A stretch of DNA of 64,000 nucleotides, from IMG/VR virus record IMGVR_UViG_3300031566_000025, positions 1 through 64,000 of that record; one strand, given 5' to 3'. Below are positions 50,178-57,688 of the stretch, in pieces. How positions within the stretch are numbered: the stretch's first letter is position 1; every line of letters starts with the position of its first letter. Made by a program: the position numbers and the translations under genes. Below the pieces are notes generated by a model that saw only the letters and a list, made by a program, of their open reading frames with translations, did no database searches and was not told the origin of the DNA. This stretch comes from a virus.

Positions 50178-50442
50178 AGATTTATCAATTTCACAAAGGG
50201 CAGTGCAGGCAGGACATGCTGTAGCGGAGTTTTGTCTGCGCGGTCCTATCTCGAGTTGGTCTAATGGAACTCTAATCTACTTGGGGGTTAGAAACTTAAA
50301 TCAACTTGAAAAATTAATGTATCAACTTAATAATGAAAATATTAGATATATCGAATTTCGTGAACCTGACTTATATAATCAAGTAACAGCAATAGCAACT
50401 GATCAACACTGTGAAATTTTTGAAAGGATAAGATTATTATGA
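50152..50442 (+). CDS. Peptidyl-tRNA hydrolase 2-like protein
   Basis: 96 residues (GTG 50149 is an alternative start). KLYIIIRKDLSISQRAVQAG followed by HAVAEF aligns with the Pth2 start (DL..GK.aaQ.aHA), though Lys of the GK is replaced. Family members hydrolyse peptidyl-tRNA; phage and bacterial homologues may act on other tRNA conjugates. Adjacent to RtcB, fitting a tRNA-maintenance set. Confidence 0.65.
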   Translation: MKLYIIIRKDLSISQRAVQAGHAVAEFCLRGPISSWSNGTLIYLGVRNLNQLEKLMYQLNNENIRYIEFREPDLYNQVTAIATDQHCEIFERIRLL

Positions 50443-50717
50443 TTAAACTTGGAGAAAAAAGAATCAATCCTAACAATATAATTAAATATTATCCAGAACT
50501 AGAAAACTCTATTAAATTTGAATTAGTTAATGGCAAATCTGAAAGTATCTTTTTTAGACATCAGCAAGAACGAGATGAAATGTTAAAAATGCTAGATGAT
50601 TATCTGGTATTTTTTGACAACGGAATACTGAAGGGAATACGAGATCAAAATTTGCCATCATTTATTATTAATGATACAGACAAAGGATACGGTCCAGGCG
50701 GAATACCAATGCAATAA
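50439..50717 (+). CDS. Hypothetical protein (92 aa)
   Basis: ATGA-type overlap with the Pth2-like gene. Beta-alpha small domain (IIKYYPELENSIKFELVNGK) with a Gly-rich C-terminus (GYGPGGIPMQ). No family recognised. Confidence 0.5.
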   Translation: MIKLGEKRINPNNIIKYYPELENSIKFELVNGKSESIFFRHQQERDEMLKMLDDYLVFFDNGILKGIRDQNLPSFIINDTDKGYGPGGIPMQ

Positions 50718-50725
50718 AATTTAGT

Positions 50726-50803
50726 GGTCCAGTAGCTCCAGTGGTTAGAGCAGGAAACTCTAAATTTCCGTTTGCGAGGGTTCGAATCCCTCCTGGACCA
50801 CCA
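50726..50803 (+). tRNA. Amber-suppressor-type tRNA (anticodon CUA)
   Basis: Acceptor GGTCCAG/CTGGACC, D-stem GCTC/GAGC, anticodon stem GGAAA/TTTCC with loop CTCTAAA giving CUA, T-arm GAGGG/CCCTC, A73, encoded CCA. All stems are perfect. The loop differs from tRNA-Trp (CTCCAAA) by one base. It would read UAG codons; which amino acid it carries cannot be told from sequence alone. Confidence 0.9.
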
Positions 50804-50824
50804 AAGTAAAAGAAAGGATATAGA

Positions 50825-51031
50825 ATGCAAACAATAAAGTGTATTAGCGATTATTCTATAGAAGCAGAGGGGACAATAAAATTTGGAACAATTTTAACTG
50901 AAATGCCTGAATCTGACACGGGATTTGCTCAATATAGAAATGAGAAAGGAGAAATATTCTATTTCGATGCTGAAGAAATTATGTTTTCTGATGAATTCTC
51001 GCAATCATTTAGATTAATTTCAAATGAATAA
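50825..51031 (+). CDS. Hypothetical protein (68 aa)
   Basis: Acidic, probably SH3-like small protein (TILTEMPESDTGFAQYRNEK). SD GAAAGGATA. No family recognised. Confidence 0.45.
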   Translation: MQTIKCISDYSIEAEGTIKFGTILTEMPESDTGFAQYRNEKGEIFYFDAEEIMFSDEFSQSFRLISNE

Positions 51032-51058
51032 TCATGTGTCAGTATCGAAAGGATAACA

Positions 51059-51304
51059 ATGATAACTCAAGTGATTGGAAAAGGAACAACAATATTAGAT
51101 CAACAAGAATTTGATGAAATTCCAACATTAATTGCTAATGAACTTCCAAATGCTGATATGTATCCTACTATATTACAATTTAAAATGATTGGCATGGATG
51201 GAAATTGGCTCTTATTTGATATTATTCATGTAAACGGAAAGGATGAAATTCAACAAGGTATTAATATATTTGCTACCAAAATTCAAGTTGAAACAGATGA
51301 TTAG
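51059..51304 (+). CDS. Hypothetical protein (81 aa)
   Basis: Small alpha/beta protein (IIHVNGKDEIQQGINIFATK). SD GAAAGGATA. Ends in TAG. No family recognised. Confidence 0.45.
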   Translation: MITQVIGKGTTILDQQEFDEIPTLIANELPNADMYPTILQFKMIGMDGNWLLFDIIHVNGKDEIQQGINIFATKIQVETDD

Positions 51305-51321
51305 AAAGGATAAAAAAAATA

Positions 51322-51513
51322 ATGTCAGCAACTGTTAAACAGGATGAATCTAAATTAGTTTTCTGTTCATTCTGTTCTAAAAGCAATCAAATGATATATA
51401 TTTATTGTGGTGAAACCGCTTCAATTTGTGACGAATGTTTGAATATAGTAAATCAGATAAAGATTATGCGTGACAAGAATGTTATCAAATTTATTGGAAA
51501 AATCCCAGAATGA
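51322..51513 (+). CDS. ClpX-type zinc-finger protein
   Basis: 63 residues with FCSFCSKS and ICDECLNIV, about 20 residues apart, the pattern of the ClpX N-terminal C4 zinc domain that recruits substrates and adaptors. No AAA+ domain follows. It could occupy adaptor sites or redirect host ClpXP. A second such gene lies at 58719. Stop overlaps tRNA-Glu by 2 bases. Confidence 0.65.
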   Translation: MSATVKQDESKLVFCSFCSKSNQMIYIYCGETASICDECLNIVNQIKIMRDKNVIKFIGKIPE

Positions 51514-51590
51514 TCCTGTAGTCCAAATAGGCATAAGGATATGAGACTTTCAATCTCAACACGAGGGTTCGAGTCCCTCCAGGATCACCA
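51512..51590 (+). tRNA. tRNA-Glu (anticodon UUC)
   Basis: Acceptor GATCCTG/CAGGATC, stem TGAGA/TCTCA with loop CTTTCAA, T-arm GAGGG/CCCTC, encoded CCA. Confidence 0.93.
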
Positions 51591-51611
51591 ACTTTAAGAA
51601 AGGATAAAATC

Positions 51612-51878
51612 ATGCCATTTTTTGTTTTAAGACTTATTCTTGTTCTTGGATCTATAGTTGGAGGAGTTTTTGGATTTAAAAAATTAACTGAAATTGCTGA
51701 AAAAAAATACTTCAATAATGGAAGCTGTAAGAAATGCGGTGGGCACTTTAAAATAATTGAAGGGGATGTTGGTAATGATCCAAAAGGATACAAATGCGAT
51801 GTCTGTGATAATTGTGTTTGGATTTCTTATGGTTCAGATATAGGATATAAATACACACCAAGCAAACATTCTCAATAA
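51612..51878 (+). CDS. Membrane-anchored zinc-ribbon protein
   Basis: 88 residues: N-terminal membrane helix (LRLILVLGSIVGGVFGF), then SCKKCGGHF and KCDVCDNCVW, a zinc ribbon. SD GAAAGGATA. Function unknown. Confidence 0.6.
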   Translation: MPFFVLRLILVLGSIVGGVFGFKKLTEIAEKKYFNNGSCKKCGGHFKIIEGDVGNDPKGYKCDVCDNCVWISYGSDIGYKYTPSKHSQ

Positions 51879-51903
51879 CAATTTGGTTTGTAGTCCAGAT
51901 CCT

Positions 51904-51968
51904 GACCAGTGAAGGACGACGTTTCCAAGGGTGAAATTAATCGAAACAGGTCGGGTTGGTCCCCTTCA
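51904..51968 (+). ncRNA. Possible structured noncoding element
   Basis: The 181-base gap before the REC-PAS gene has no open frame. TGAAGG (51910) pairs with CCTTCA (51963) and GTTTC (51921) with GAAAC (51943) inside it. The start of the stretch (TAGTCCAG) resembles a tRNA D-arm, but no acceptor or anticodon stem forms. Could be a decayed tRNA or a leader for the regulator gene. Confidence 0.35.
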
Positions 51969-52059
51969 ATGTCGTGATAAAGTAACCCAAAAACATACTA
52001 TACGTATAAGGAAAAATTATATAATGATTAAAATAAAAAATCGACAATAGGAGAAAATT

Positions 52060-53433
52060 ATGTTCATCCCCAACAACATAAATCTTCTATATATAGAAGA
52101 TGATGAGGAAAATGCAAATCTTATTCTGTCATTTTTAAAATTATCTGAATATACAAAATTTAATACAACTCATAAAAGTACATTAGAACAAGGTTTAGAC
52201 TATATTACAGATAACTGTATTTCTACTTGTAATAACACTTGTAAAACTCAAAATATTGAAAACTGTGGAACAGATGTTATTTTATTAGATCTAGTTTTAC
52301 AAAATAGTCGAGGAGTTGATACATATAAATCAGTTTTAGAAAAATGCCCCTGTATTCCAATTGTTATCATATCTGGATATGAACAAATGGCATATGAATG
52401 TGTTAAACTAGGAGCTCAAGACTATTTAGTAAAACCCCATATTAATCCAGGTTTAATTATCAGATCATTGGTATATGCAATTGAAAGAAATAATCTAGAA
52501 AACTCAAAAATACAAGCTGAAAAGAAATTTAGAGAAGTTATTTATGCAACTCCAATTGGTTTTCATAATTATGAACTAAAAGAAGAAGATCTAATATTTA
52601 TAGGTTATAATCCAGCAGCAGATCGAATACTAAAAATTGATCATAAACAATTATTAGGAAAAACAATTGATCAAGCATTTCCCTCTCTAACTAAAATGAA
52701 AATTCCTGAAAAATATAAAATAGTTGCAAAAACAGGCAAACCATGGGAATCACAAATTTTAGAATACGAAGACCATAATATTAAAAAAGCTTATTTTAAA
52801 ATACATGCATTTAGAACATACCCTGGTTCTATAACCTCTTCATTTGAGGATATTACAGAGCAAATAATAGCAACAGAAAAACTAGAATATAGTGAAAAAA
52901 GATTTAGAAACCTAGTTGAAATAACAGGTGCAGGAATATATGAAATAGATCTCACTAATGGAAAATTTACTTATGTAAATCATGTTATGTGTAAACAAAC
53001 TGGATATACTAAAGAAGAACTTTTTGAAATTGGACCTTCTGGACTTTTAACTCAAAAAAGCTATCTTGACTGGGTTGATAGATGGGAAAGATTTACTGAT
53101 CCAGAATATATTAATGGAGGAGCTTATGATGGTCCATTTCAATATGAAGCTATTGCAAAAGATGGTTCTCATCTTTGGTCATTAGTTATAGCAGAATTTG
53201 TAATGGATAAAAATAAAAATATAACCAAAGCAAATGTTGTTGCTATTGATATAACGAAACAAAAATTAATAGAATCTCAATTAAAGAAAAAAGAAGATAT
53301 TATATTCAATCAATTAGAAGATAAAATACATCAATGGAGGGATGAAATAACCGAAAGATCTTCAGTTGAATTTCAAAAATTAAAAGACATGGACAATAAA
53401 ATAATATCCATTAGTAATCAAATTGTGGAGTAA
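52060..53433 (+). CDS. REC-PAS-PAS response-regulator-like protein
   Basis: 457 residues. Receiver domain (5-145): EDDEE acidic pocket, phosphoacceptor Asp77 in ILLDLV, VIISGYE with the conserved Ser, and Lys in YLVKPH. Four cysteines sit in a loop before Asp77 (C53, C57, C61, C69). Two PAS domains follow (~160-275 and ~285-410, e.g. VMCKQTGYTKEELFEIGPSG) and a C-terminal helix. No kinase, GGDEF or HTH output domain. It would bind or intercept host phospho-signalling. Confidence 0.85.
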   Translation: MFIPNNINLLYIEDDEENANLILSFLKLSEYTKFNTTHKSTLEQGLDYITDNCISTCNNTCKTQNIENCGTDVILLDLVLQNSRGVDTYKSVLEKCPCIPIVIISGYEQMAYECVKLGAQDYLVKPHINPGLIIRSLVYAIERNNLENSKIQAEKKFREVIYATPIGFHNYELKEEDLIFIGYNPAADRILKIDHKQLLGKTIDQAFPSLTKMKIPEKYKIVAKTGKPWESQILEYEDHNIKKAYFKIHAFRTYPGSITSSFEDITEQIIATEKLEYSEKRFRNLVEITGAGIYEIDLTNGKFTYVNHVMCKQTGYTKEELFEIGPSGLLTQKSYLDWVDRWERFTDPEYINGGAYDGPFQYEAIAKDGSHLWSLVIAEFVMDKNKNITKANVVAIDITKQKLIESQLKKKEDIIFNQLEDKIHQWRDEITERSSVEFQKLKDMDNKIISISNQIVE

Positions 53434-53436
53434 CTT

Positions 53437-53964
53437 ATGCCAGAAAATATAGATCTGATGGTTAAATTATTTGATACTTTAAAGCAATCATCAGATAAAA
53501 ATGAAGCAACTCTTCAAAAATTAATAGAGCAGCAACGATCTCTAATTGGTCATATAGAGTATCTACCGATTAAAGATTTACAGCAAGCTCTAAAAGAACA
53601 CAATGCTCATTCATCCTCCGAAATTAACTCATGTACAGAAACTGTTAATACAACAACTAATAACATATTGGATAAAGTAAAGAATATCGAATCTAAAATA
53701 GCAAGGATGATTGTAGTTGTCCTTGTTGCATCTAGTGTTTTAGGACTTGCTTTTCTTGTAGGACGACTATCTCTTGATACAGGATCATTAGAAAAAAAAA
53801 TTGAAGATAGACAACAGGCAGAACACAAAGAAATAATTGATTCTGTTAGAAAATTAGTGCGTCAGGAATTTCAAACTATAGAAGAAAAAATAAATAAATT
53901 CCACAATTATGAAAAAAAAGAAAAAATTGAAGATACACACAATACAGAAAAAAAATTTAAATAA
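53437..53964 (+). CDS. Single-TM coiled-coil protein following the REC-PAS gene
   Basis: 175 residues: coiled-coil N-terminal half, one membrane helix (MIVVVLVASSVLGLAFLVGR, about 88-107), then a second charged coiled coil. 3-base spacing from the REC-PAS gene. The layout is like a stripped-down transducer; it may anchor or receive signals from the REC-PAS protein (inference). Confidence 0.6.
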   Translation: MPENIDLMVKLFDTLKQSSDKNEATLQKLIEQQRSLIGHIEYLPIKDLQQALKEHNAHSSSEINSCTETVNTTTNNILDKVKNIESKIARMIVVVLVASSVLGLAFLVGRLSLDTGSLEKKIEDRQQAEHKEIIDSVRKLVRQEFQTIEEKINKFHNYEKKEKIEDTHNTEKKFK

Positions 53965-54020
53965 AAAAAGAATTTAAATTAATATATGAATAATAATCTA
54001 ACTAAAAGAAGGAGAGAAAA

Positions 54021-54299
54021 ATGAAAAATCTAATGCTATATTTTGAAAATCCATTAACCGTTCTCTATATTTTACTAATTTTTAATTTAGTGGTTGCTGC
54101 GATAGTTATACTAGCTTCTAACTTTATAAGAAAAGCAATGAAAAATATTATTAAAGTTACCGAAGTACAATTTGATGCAAGCAAGCAGATGGAAAAATCA
54201 TTTACAACAATGATGGAAGCAATGGTTAAAATGACAGAATTAAGAAAACAAATAATTCTTTCTACTGATGATGAAAAAACAAAAAAGATTTCTCAATAA
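54021..54299 (+). CDS. Small membrane protein with coiled coil
   Basis: 92 residues: N-terminal membrane helix (LYILLIFNLVVAAIVILASN) and a helical cytoplasmic tail (FDASKQMEKSFTTMMEAMVK). SD AAGGAGAG. Same orientation as the two signalling-type genes before it. Confidence 0.55.
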   Translation: MKNLMLYFENPLTVLYILLIFNLVVAAIVILASNFIRKAMKNIIKVTEVQFDASKQMEKSFTTMMEAMVKMTELRKQIILSTDDEKTKKISQ

Positions 54300-54310
54300 A
54301 ACCAAAATTT

Positions 54311-54384
54311 GGGGTGGGATCTGGTTATGATCAAAGAGGACTCCAAACCCTCTTATCAGAGTTCGATTCTCTGTCACCCTGCCA
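54311..54384 (+). tRNA. tRNA-Trp (anticodon CCA)
   Basis: Acceptor GGGGTGG/TCACCCT (two G-U), anticodon stem GAGGA/CCCTC with one A-C mismatch and loop CTCCAAA, T-arm CAGAG/CTCTG, G73, encoded CCA. D-arm slightly short. Confidence 0.85.
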
Positions 54385-54445
54385 TTTTATAAAATTTCAT
54401 AAATAGAACAAATATTTGAAATATATAATCGAGGAGATGACTAGA

Positions 54446-54919
54446 ATGAAATCTAAAAGTTTTCTTAAACTAATTTTAATTTTGACATTTTTATTTTTTT
54501 CATTAAGCGCATATGCATGGGAGGAAATAGATTACCATTTGTACTATGGAGATACTTCAAAATTTATAACTGTTGCGTGGGGAGATCCAAGAGTTACAAC
54601 ACCAGAGAATACAATGGATGATTATAATCCTGCAACTGATAGCTTTGAAATTTCAATTTTTAACAAAGAAAGAAATATAGAGCAAGTTGTAGCAACTAAT
54701 ATCCCTGGTAATGTATTTGAATATAGTTTCCGTGCACCTAAAACAGGACATTGGATTCCTAAAATAAGAGTAGTTAGATATGAAATTGTAGATGGGGTAG
54801 AAGAAAATACAGTTACAGATTGGTCTGAATCAATTAACCCAGAAGTAGCAGAGGTCAATGGTCTTCCAAAAGCATGGTGGATATTTGCATGGATAGCACC
54901 AGTAGGACCAATTGAATAG
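54446..54919 (+). CDS. Exported FN3-like protein
   Basis: ATG 54446 chosen: SD GAGGAG is 8-9 bases upstream. Signal peptide (KSKSFLKLILILTFLFFSLS, cleavage after AYA), then a beta-sandwich: FITVAWGDPRVTTPEN, FEISIFNKERNIEQVVATN and FEYSFRAPKTGHWIPKIRVV. Similar in design to the exported protein at 40934. Ends in TAG. Confidence 0.6.
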   Translation: MKSKSFLKLILILTFLFFSLSAYAWEEIDYHLYYGDTSKFITVAWGDPRVTTPENTMDDYNPATDSFEISIFNKERNIEQVVATNIPGNVFEYSFRAPKTGHWIPKIRVVRYEIVDGVEENTVTDWSESINPEVAEVNGLPKAWWIFAWIAPVGPIE

Positions 54920-55049
54920 TGTTTAGTAGTACAGAAAATCGTGTAATAGAATATCAACAATAAATTTAAAAAATTGAATTCTCTATAAAGAGAATCTCTT
55001 ATAAAATTCTCTTTATAATATAAAGAGAGTTCGGTAGGAGGAATTTAAC

Positions 55050-55367
55050 ATGGCAAAATTAGTAGGATTAAAAATTAAATTTCAAGCTTCAGCTTCACCA
55101 GATGTTGTAACAAATAAACTGTATTATGTTGAAAGTCCAGCAGTTGTAGATTATGATTCACCATTTGTAGATGTAGGAAATGTCAAAGATGAGAGCGGTT
55201 TTGTAATTGTAGATCTTGCTCAATATCTTTCAGGTTTAGAAGGTCGATATAATATAGGTGTTGCTGCAGTTGATGATGCTGGTAATGAAGCTGATATGTC
55301 TAAGGCAAATGACCTCCCTTTAAATTTCCTGGCGCCAGAAAGTGTTGGAGCTATCATCGTCCTGTAG
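55050..55367 (+). CDS. FN3-like small protein
   Basis: 105 residues without signal peptide: KIKFQASASPDVVTNKLYYV and YNIGVAAVDDAGNEADMS match an FN3-type strand pattern like the exported proteins in this region. Preceded by an AT-rich hairpin-prone leader (TTCTCT/AGAGAA repeats, 54977-55028). Ends in TAG. Possibly a fibre decoration or envelope factor. Confidence 0.5.
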   Translation: MAKLVGLKIKFQASASPDVVTNKLYYVESPAVVDYDSPFVDVGNVKDESGFVIVDLAQYLSGLEGRYNIGVAAVDDAGNEADMSKANDLPLNFLAPESVGAIIVL

Positions 55368-55484
55368 ACATTTTTTGGTGCCTCATAAGAGAGGCATTAG
55401 ATGCTCTTGAACTTATGCAACAAGAAGCTGGTAAAAAAGCAAAAGATCTTGAAGAATAAGTTCTAGCATGTTTTATTCAATGAC

Positions 55485-55563
55485 GCCTGTGTGGTAGTAG
55501 GTGGTGAGCTACGCGAGACTGTCGATCTTGAGATAGCGGGTTCGATTCCCGTCATGGGCGCCA
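55485..55563 (+). tRNA. tRNA-Asp (anticodon GUC)
   Basis: Acceptor GCCTGTG/CATGGGC, stem CGAGA/TCTTG with loop CTGTCGA, G73, encoded CCA. Several G-U pairs in the acceptor. Confidence 0.88.
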
Positions 55564-55602
55564 AACAAAATTTTTAGAACAAAAAATTCTATAAAATTAA
55601 AT

Positions 55603-55678
55603 GGGGGTGTAGCTCAGTTGGGAGAGCGCTGCTTTTGCACGGCAGAGGTCGCAGGTTCGATTCCTGTCACTTCCACCA
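55603..55678 (+). tRNA. tRNA-Ala (anticodon UGC)
   Basis: Acceptor GGGGGTG/CACTTCC, stem CTGCT/GGCAG with loop TTTGCAC, T-arm GCAGG/CCTGT, encoded CCA. The 3-70 pair is G-U, the Ala identity element. Confidence 0.93.
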
Positions 55679-55682
55679 ATAT

Positions 55683-55757
55683 GGGAGTGTAGCTCAATGG
55701 TAGAGCAATCAACTTATAATTGATAGAAGTGAGGTTCGATTCCTCTCGCTCCTACCA
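55683..55757 (+). tRNA. tRNA-Ile (anticodon UAU)
   Basis: Acceptor GGGAGTG/CGCTCCT, stem ATCAA/TTGAT with loop CTTATAA, encoded CCA. Reads AUA directly, avoiding the need for lysidine modification. Confidence 0.92.
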
Positions 55758-55791
55758 ATTTAAACTGTGAAAATGTGAAGGAAGAAAAATT

Positions 55792-55956
55792 ATGATTTTT
55801 GGAATTGTAGGTGCAATAGTTATTCTTTATTTGTTATTTGGTTGTATAATGGCGTGGTATGAAAGTTCTCAAACAGATGACCAATTTAAGTGGCAGTCAG
55901 TAATTTTATGGTTACCTAAAATGCTGGGAGTGAAAATTGGTGACGCAAGAAAATGA
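55792..55956 (+). CDS. Small membrane protein (54 aa)
   Basis: Short frame starting ATG 55792 (SD GAAGGAAG). N-terminal membrane helix (GIVGAIVILYLLFGCIMAWY) then a soluble tail ending KIGDARK. Too short for automatic calls but with good SD and composition. Confidence 0.5.
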   Translation: MIFGIVGAIVILYLLFGCIMAWYESSQTDDQFKWQSVILWLPKMLGVKIGDARK

Positions 55957-55970
55957 ATAGGTGAAACTCA

Positions 55971-56363
55971 ATGAGAAATCTTATGCAAGAAAGTCAAACA
56001 ATTGAAAACCTAAAAATTATGCTAAAAGAACAAGATCTTGGAATGATCATTAAAAATGATTTCTTTAAAAATACTCTCGAATATCCAAATAAGAAAAATT
56101 TCAAGGTCAATAAAGTTTGTGAGCACTGTGGTTCATCATATACAGATAAAGAAGCATTTATTAAATATAAACAATCTAGAGATGAATACCAGGCAGAAGA
56201 AAATAGACTATATTATTTATTTAGAGATTCTCTGTTTTTGAATCACAATATAGAAATAACAGACAAAGGAAAAGTAATGTTTGAGATAGCATGGTCAAGG
56301 GGACATTCATCCGGACTATATGATGTATTTTTATGTTTTGAGGAAATGGTTGAAATATTATAA
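55971..56363 (+). CDS. Hypothetical protein with one CxxC (130 aa)
   Basis: Helical, charged protein with CEHCGSSYTDKEAF in the middle and FEIAWSRGHSSGLYDVFLCF near the end. TAATG overlap with the next gene. No family recognised. Confidence 0.5.
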   Translation: MRNLMQESQTIENLKIMLKEQDLGMIIKNDFFKNTLEYPNKKNFKVNKVCEHCGSSYTDKEAFIKYKQSRDEYQAEENRLYYLFRDSLFLNHNIEITDKGKVMFEIAWSRGHSSGLYDVFLCFEEMVEIL

Positions 56364-56560
56364 TGGAAATATTAGATTTTGAAGTTGGTTATTATTATTT
56401 ACATATAAATAGTCAAATAATATGGAAACCTAGAATTGTAGTTGAATCCGATTTAGACTATTTTAATAGTCCTTTCGTTGTAAAACATTGGAAAGTCGAA
56501 AATAATTTTGAGTTTCAAAAAATGAAATCTGAAGCAAAAGCAATTGATTCAGGAGCGTAA
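56363..56560 (+). CDS. Hypothetical protein (65 aa)
   Basis: Small aromatic-rich soluble protein (VGYYYLHINSQIIWKPRIVV). Coupled to the previous gene by overlap. No family recognised. Confidence 0.45.
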   Translation: MEILDFEVGYYYLHINSQIIWKPRIVVESDLDYFNSPFVVKHWKVENNFEFQKMKSEAKAIDSGA

Positions 56561-56561
56561 G

Positions 56562-56753
56562 ATGGGTAAGTCCAAAAATGAGCATAATAAAGGTTGGAAT
56601 CCACCAAATCGTTTTCTAAAAGAAAGTTTGAAAGGAAAAAGAAGATTAGCAGAAAGAATGTATCTACATAAGTTGAAGGAAGATCCATATTACTATGAAG
56701 AAAAAGACATAGAAAAAGATGATGAGTTAGATGATATTGATAATTGGGAATAG
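56562..56753 (+). CDS. Hypothetical char-rich small protein (63 aa)
   Basis: ATG 56562 is 7 bases after AGGAG. Basic first half (RFLKESLKGKRRLAERM), acidic second half (EEKDIEKDDELDDIDNWE). Ends in TAG four bases before tRNA-Asn. No family recognised. Confidence 0.5.
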   Translation: MGKSKNEHNKGWNPPNRFLKESLKGKRRLAERMYLHKLKEDPYYYEEKDIEKDDELDDIDNWE

Positions 56754-56757
56754 TTAT

Positions 56758-56834
56758 TCCAGGGTGGCTCAATGGTGAAGCGGGTGACTGTTAATCACTG
56801 TCTTATGTGGGTTCGATTCCCACCCCTGGAGCCA
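56758..56834 (+). tRNA. tRNA-Asn (anticodon GUU)
   Basis: Acceptor TCCAGGG/CCCTGGA, stem GGTGA/TCACT with loop CTGTTAA, T-arm GTGGG/CCCAC, G73, encoded CCA. Confidence 0.95.
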
Positions 56835-56859
56835 AAACTTGTTAAGAGATTGGAGAAGA

Positions 56860-57387
56860 ATGAAAATAATTGAAAAAATTGAAAGTTTATACTATAGAAT
56901 AGATCGTATGTCTCCATTTCGGAATATTAAATATGGAGTTCGAAATCTTATCAAATGGTTTCCAGTGATATGGAATGATAGAGATTGGGACTTCTTCTTC
57001 ATCTGGACTATATTACATAAAAAATTAGAACTAATGGAAAAAGAAATTAGAGTCAATGGTCATCATAAAAATAATATTAGAGACGCAAATCAAATTAAGT
57101 TATGTGTCAATCTTCTCAAAAGATTAATAGATGATCAATACCATGAAAATGTTTTTATACATCACGAAAAGAAATGGGGTAAATCCCATATGAAATGGGA
57201 ACCAACTGAAGATCCAGAATTACAGTCTCTACATATAATAAGAGACAATGTAAATACAGATGAAGAAAAAGAACAAGAAACAAAAGAATTTCAAAGATTA
57301 AGTCCAAAAGTTGAGGAGTTAAGACAACAAGACATCAATCATTTATTTGACTATATGAAAAAACATATACTTGGTTGGTGGGATTAA
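56860..57387 (+). CDS. Hypothetical protein (175 aa)
   Basis: ATG 56860 follows TTGGAGAAGA. Helical, charged, Trp-rich (KWFPVIWNDRDWDFFFIWTI region; HHEKKWGKSHMKWE). This type of protein, built around 'D.D..f...L..KL..m', is frequent in phage tRNA/early regions; function unknown. Ends one base before tRNA-Ile. Confidence 0.6.
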   Translation: MKIIEKIESLYYRIDRMSPFRNIKYGVRNLIKWFPVIWNDRDWDFFFIWTILHKKLELMEKEIRVNGHHKNNIRDANQIKLCVNLLKRLIDDQYHENVFIHHEKKWGKSHMKWEPTEDPELQSLHIIRDNVNTDEEKEQETKEFQRLSPKVEELRQQDINHLFDYMKKHILGWWD

Positions 57388-57461
57388 AGCACCGTAGCTC
57401 AAGGGAAGAGCAAGCGACCGATAATCGCTCGACATCAGTTCAACTCTGTTCGGTGCTACCA
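57388..57461 (+). tRNA. tRNA-Ile (anticodon GAU) with C33
   Basis: Acceptor AGCACCG/CGGTGCT, stem AGCGA/TCGCT with loop CCGATAA, so position 33 is C instead of the near-universal U. T-stem ATCAG/CTGTT has one mismatch. Encoded CCA. May be impaired. Confidence 0.8.
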
Positions 57462-57467
57462 TTTAAA

Positions 57468-57550
57468 GCGGACGTCGTCCAAGTGGTAGGACACTAGATT
57501 TCCAATCTGGCGCTTCGGCATTGCAGGTTCAAATCCTGTCGTCCGCTCCA
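57468..57550 (+). tRNA. tRNA-Gly (anticodon UCC) with extended variable region
   Basis: Acceptor GCGGACG/CGTCCGC, stem CTAGA/TCTGG with loop TTTCCAA, T-arm GCAGG/CCTGT, encoded CCA. The variable region is 12 bases and can form a GC-TTCG-GC mini-hairpin. Confidence 0.88.
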
Positions 57551-57568
57551 TTCTAAAGAGGACTACAA

Positions 57569-57688
57569 ATGAAAAAAGATCCTTTAAAAACTTCAAAGAT
57601 TAAACCAGTAGGTTTAATAAAAATTGGTAAAGATTTAAAAATACCATTAAAACTAATAAAGAAATCTGATCAAAAAAGGAAAAAATGA
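57569..57688 (+). CDS. Tiny basic protein (39 aa)
   Basis: ATG 57569, SD AGAGGA. Lys/Ile-rich (KPVGLIKIGKDLKIPLKLIK). ATGA overlap with the next gene supports translation. Function unknown. Confidence 0.45.
   Translation: MKKDPLKTSKIKPVGLIKIGKDLKIPLKLIKKSDQKRKK

Noticed and set aside
55379-55459. Sensible-looking C-terminal fragment (EALDALELMQQEAGKKAKDL) in the gap after the FN3-like gene, next to a TGCCTC/GAGGCA hairpin
   Set aside because: No start codon with SD; too short to call more than a possible gene remnant.
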